Positions 4,514-6,417 of a DNA stretch of 6,417 nt are shown here, one piece after another; position 1 is the first letter of the stretch, and every line of letters starts with the position of its first letter. The notes under the pieces were generated by a model that was not told the origin of the DNA, ran no database searches, and saw only the letters and a program-made list of their open reading frames with translations. Origin of the DNA: an uncultured Actinomycetes bacterium (GTDB taxonomy: Bacteria > Actinomycetota > Thermoleophilia > Miltoncostaeales > Miltoncostaeaceae); assembly GCA_903928615.1 (NCBI GenBank), contig CAIYRJ010000403.1, forward strand, positions 1 through 6,417, read 5' to 3'. Position numbers and translations under genes: made by a program.

Positions 4514-5791
4514 CTAGCCGGTCACCGCCACGGGCCGTGAGATGCCGCGCACCACCACCCGCCGGCTCGACGTGGCCACCACGCCGGACGGCCCGCTGGC
4601 CACGGTGCTGAGGGTCCAGATGCCGCGGGTGAGCACCACGCTGCAACGGTAGGTGCGTGCCTCGATCGTGCACGTGGCCCTGGCGCTCTTGGCCCGGGCC
4701 ATCGCGAGCGCGCCCCGGGCAGCCGAGCTTCGCCCGGTGCGGGCGGTCTGGGAGACCGTGGTGGCGCCATCAGGAAGCGTGCCCACGGTGGTGACCCTGC
4801 CCGTGGCAGATGCGGCGCGGGTGGTGCCGGCGAGCGGCCGGAGCGGGGTGGGGGGCACCGACGGGCTGGTGCCGGCCGGCGTCGCGGTCGGGGCGGGAGT
4901 GGGGGTGGGTGGGACAGCCACATGGCGGATTGCCACGTAGCCCGATCCGCCGGCACCGGCGGCCACGTCCAGGCCGCTCCTGACGCTCGAACCTCCACCA
5001 CCACCACCGGTGTTCGCCGCACCGGCGGTGGGCGCCGCCGGCACCCTGTCGGCGCCGGCGCCGCCCCCGCCGGTGCCACCGGCTCCGGGGTTACCGGCGC
5101 CCGGGGTGAGGGGGTAGGTTCCCCCGCCCCCACCGCCGCCGTAGAAGGTGGCGGTCACGTCGGAGAAGAGCCCAGGTGCCGGCCTCGAGCCGGGTGTCAC
5201 GCCCGCGCCTCCCGCTCCCGCAAAGGGGGTACTCCCGACGAGCGTGAGGTCCCCTCCTGCGGCGCCTGCCCCGCCGCCGCCACCCCCACCCAGGACGAAG
5301 CCGCTGATTCCACCCGCGTTGCCGTTGCCACTGGCCCCGCCGGCGTAGTAGTCGGGAGTGGCGTCGTTCTGGCCTCCCCTGCCGCCCGCGCCACCGCTTG
5401 CGGAGCAGGCGGCTGTTCCAGCGAGCGACACCGATGAGGTGCCGCCGCTTCCGCCGACGAAGCTGTCGGCAGCCGCTCCCCCGCTGCCAACCGTGGCAGT
5501 GAGCACGTGCCCCTGGATGACGACGAGCCCGGAGCAGACCGTCACCTGGCCGCCACCGCCACCACCGCGGACCGTGCCGCCTCCTCCACCACCGACCACC
5601 AGCACGTCGATCGTGGACACGCCCGCGGGCACCGTCCAGGTGCCGGAGCTCGTGAAGGGCACCTCCGTCACATCCGCACCAAGGGCGGTGGGCGCGAGCA
5701 CCGCCAGGGCGACGACGGGAGCCGTGAGAAGGGCGGTGACACCTGCGCGTGACAAGCGGCGGCGAGTCGGGGCTGGGGAGGGGGTGCGCAC
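4514..5791 (-). CDS. Secreted glycine-rich-domain protein with C-terminal two-Cys module
   Basis: From the GTG at 5791 this encodes 425 residues. The signal peptide has an Arg-rich start (TRRRLSR, 9-15), a hydrophobic core (16-38) and likely cleavage after A39. The domain at about 41-291 opens with FTSSGTWTVPAGVSTIDVLVVGGGGG and closes with GGSGYVAIRHV. These are hallmarks of the bacterial glycine-rich domain found in phage tail and surface proteins. Between them are several glycine runs and a few Phe/Tyr strands. A Pro/Thr linker (292-319) precedes the C-terminal module (C374, C383) shared with the propeller-like protein. An in-frame ATG at 5896 would add 35 residues lacking signal-peptide character and lies upstream of the candidate promoter, so it was rejected. 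No Shine-Dalgarno is evident before GTG 5791, and a TTG at 5755 is also possible. It is likely a cell-surface or matrix protein with no enzymatic motif. Confidence 0.82.
   Translation of the reverse strand: MRTPSPAPTRRRLSRAGVTALLTAPVVALAVLAPTALGADVTEVPFTSSGTWTVPAGVSTIDVLVVGGGGGGTVRGGGGGGQVTVCSGLVVIQGHVLTATVGSGGAAADSFVGGSGGTSSVSLAGTAACSASGGAGGRGGQNDATPDYYAGGASGNGNAGGISGFVLGGGGGGGAGAAGGDLTLVGSTPFAGAGGAGVTPGSRPAPGLFSDVTATFYGGGGGGGTYPLTPGAGNPGAGGTGGGGAGADRVPAAPTAGAANTGGGGGGSSVRSGLDVAAGAGGSGYVAIRHVAVPPTPTPAPTATPAGTSPSVPPTPLRPLAGTTRAASATGRVTTVGTLPDGATTVSQTARTGRSSAARGALAMARAKSARATCTIEARTYRCSVVLTRGIWTLSTVASGPSGVVATSSRRVVVRGISRPVAVTG
4517..4834 (-). other. C-terminal two-cysteine module, copy 2
   Basis: This encodes residues 320-425 of the glycine-rich protein. 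It aligns to copy 1 in the same order: VGTLPDG, T-x-V-S-Q-T-A-R, C374 in CTI, TYRC with C383, VLTRGIWTLSTV and a last V-rich strand. The inter-cysteine spacing is 9 residues against 20 in copy 1, the difference lying in a Lys-rich loop. Confidence 0.7.
4890..4913 (+). other. G-quadruplex-forming motif
   Basis: Five G-runs of 3-5 bases are separated by loops of 1, 3, 1 and 1 bases on the plus strand. This is the template strand of the glycine-rich protein gene, at the codons for its Pro/Thr linker. It meets the G3+N1-7 consensus. Codon choice for Pro and Thr in high-GC DNA may explain it without any function. Confidence 0.55.
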
Positions 5792-5829
5792 GGGAGAACC
5801 CGATCCGTCGGGAGCGTCGGTCGGTTCTG

Positions 5830-5838
5830 AAGGTATCA
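5830..5838 (-). promoter_or_regulatory. Candidate extended -10 promoter for the glycine-rich protein gene
   Basis: On the minus strand TGATACCTT matches TGn-TANNNT. Transcription would begin near 5823, about 32 bases before GTG 5791 and downstream of the alternative ATG at 5896. No good -35 is seen. Confidence 0.35.
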
Positions 5839-5893
5839 GGCAGCAGCGATGCGTAAGCCCCGCCCCCAGACCTCCAGACCCCCCGTTATTCCA

Positions 5894-5927
5894 CACGCAC
5901 GGGGGAGATCACCATGCACGCACGGGG
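5894..5927 (+). repeat. 11-base direct repeat flanking a ribosome site and start codon
   Basis: CACGCACGGGG occurs at 5894-5904 and again at 5917-5927, a 23-base period. The copies flank the Shine-Dalgarno and ATG of the rightmost gene. The function, if any, is unknown. Confidence 0.45.
5904..5907 (+). promoter_or_regulatory. Ribosome binding site of the rightmost gene
   Basis: GGAG within a GGGGGAG run lies 6 bases before ATG 5914, a clear Shine-Dalgarno. Confidence 0.7.
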
Positions 5928-6417
5928 CCTTGCCATCGCGGCCTCCGCACTCGCCGCCATCGCGGCCGCCGCGCCGGCGGCCATGGGCCAGTCGGACGAC
6001 TGGTCGATCACCATCGGCCGCTCGGCCGAGGCCGGGGGCACCACCTGGACGGGCCCCGATGGGGCCGAGGCCACCTGGACACGCCCATCGTGGGCCGGGC
6101 AGGCCCTCGACGTGCTGCTCCGCGGCACCTACATCGCGTGGTCGGGCATGTGGTTCACGCCGGGGGGTGACGTGACCCGCTCGTGGAGTGGCCTCTCGGA
6201 GGGCACCTACACCGTGCGCGTGGACATGCGCACGGTGGTGCGGTGCACGTCGCGCGGCATCTGCAGCTGGGGCCAGCAGCGAAAGACGGCGTCGTTCCGC
6301 GTGGACCTCACCCCGCCGGGCACGCCACAGGTGATCGCCCCCGACGGCCCGGCGGCATCCACCGACCCGGTGCGCTGGTGGCCGGTGGGTGACGGCGGCG
6401 CGGGCCTGGCCCGGTAC
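5914..6417 (+). CDS. Secreted Ig/FN3-like protein, C-terminus cut by the window edge
   Basis: An open frame of 168 codons runs from ATG 5914, with a good Shine-Dalgarno, to the right edge without a stop. Residues 1-25 form a signal peptide (Arg4, then an Ala-rich core, APAAMG near 20-25). The mature part is Trp-rich (TTWTGPDG, ATWTRPSW, YIAWSGMWF) and predicted beta. GLSEGTYTVRVDM (93-105), a Cys pair (C111, C117) that could form a disulfide loop, FRVDLTPPGTP (128-138) and VRWWPVGDGGAGLARY (153-168) follow the pattern of bacterial Ig-like and fibronectin-type-III domains (VDxTPP linker, W-x-x-x-x-D-x-x-[SA]-G-L-x-x-Y). These modules usually mediate adhesion or space out extracellular proteins. 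It diverges from the glycine-rich gene, continuing the run of exported proteins. No enzyme domain is visible in the portion present; one may lie beyond the edge. Confidence 0.8.
   Translation, partial: MHARGLAIAASALAAIAAAAPAAMGQSDDWSITIGRSAEAGGTTWTGPDGAEATWTRPSWAGQALDVLLRGTYIAWSGMWFTPGGDVTRSWSGLSEGTYTVRVDMRTVVRCTSRGICSWGQQRKTASFRVDLTPPGTPQVIAPDGPAASTDPVRWWPVGDGGAGLARY

Noticed and set aside
4985..5610. GGC/GGT simple repeats as possible non-coding satellite DNA
   Set aside because: They are in frame as glycine codons of a protein with recognisable domain boundaries, so they are coding low complexity.
5358..6170. A 270-codon plus-strand frame
   Set aside because: It is antisense to the glycine-rich gene, giving Pro-rich runs from glycine codons, and it crosses into the rightmost gene out of frame.

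Overview
High-GC DNA with very long spurious reading frames on both strands, strong C/G preference at third codon positions, and extracellular protein types common in soil Actinomycetota. The style of the secreted proteins (Gly/Thr/Ala-rich, W-repeat propeller, Pro/Thr linkers) would fit a deep actinobacterial lineage such as Thermoleophilia/Solirubrobacterales. That placement is inference; the window contains no rRNA or taxonomic marker.

The window is gene-dense, with no gene-free stretch over 300 bases. From the left: a truncated HD-domain (metal-dependent phosphohydrolase-like) gene reads leftward off the edge (1-483). Divergent from it is a compact two-gene operon (642-908, 910-1446). It looks like a type II toxin-antitoxin module: a Phd/YefM-like small protein followed by an enlarged MazF/PemK-like protein. 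A palindrome overlies the -10 element of its promoter.

From 1503 to the right edge, four genes encode predicted exported proteins in alternating orientation. They are a W-repeat beta-propeller-like protein (minus, 1503-3152), a secreted pentapeptide-repeat protein (plus, 3248-4480), a glycine-rich-domain surface protein (minus, 4514-5791) and the start of an Ig/FN3-like secreted protein (plus, 5914 to the edge). Both minus-strand proteins have the same plan: signal peptide, repetitive domain ending in an AIR[YH]V strand, Pro/Thr/Ala linker, and a homologous C-terminal two-cysteine module of about 85-100 residues. This shared module is the most interesting feature here and may be a cell-envelope attachment domain.

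Gene ends are packed back to back (56 and 33 bp convergent gaps with GC-rich hairpins; 95 and 122 bp divergent gaps with candidate promoters and repeats). No tRNA, rRNA, CRISPR array, transposase or integrase was seen. There is no clear evidence for a new multi-gene system. The testable novelties are the shared C-terminal module, the oversized MazF-like protein with no normal start codon, and the paired secreted-protein cluster.
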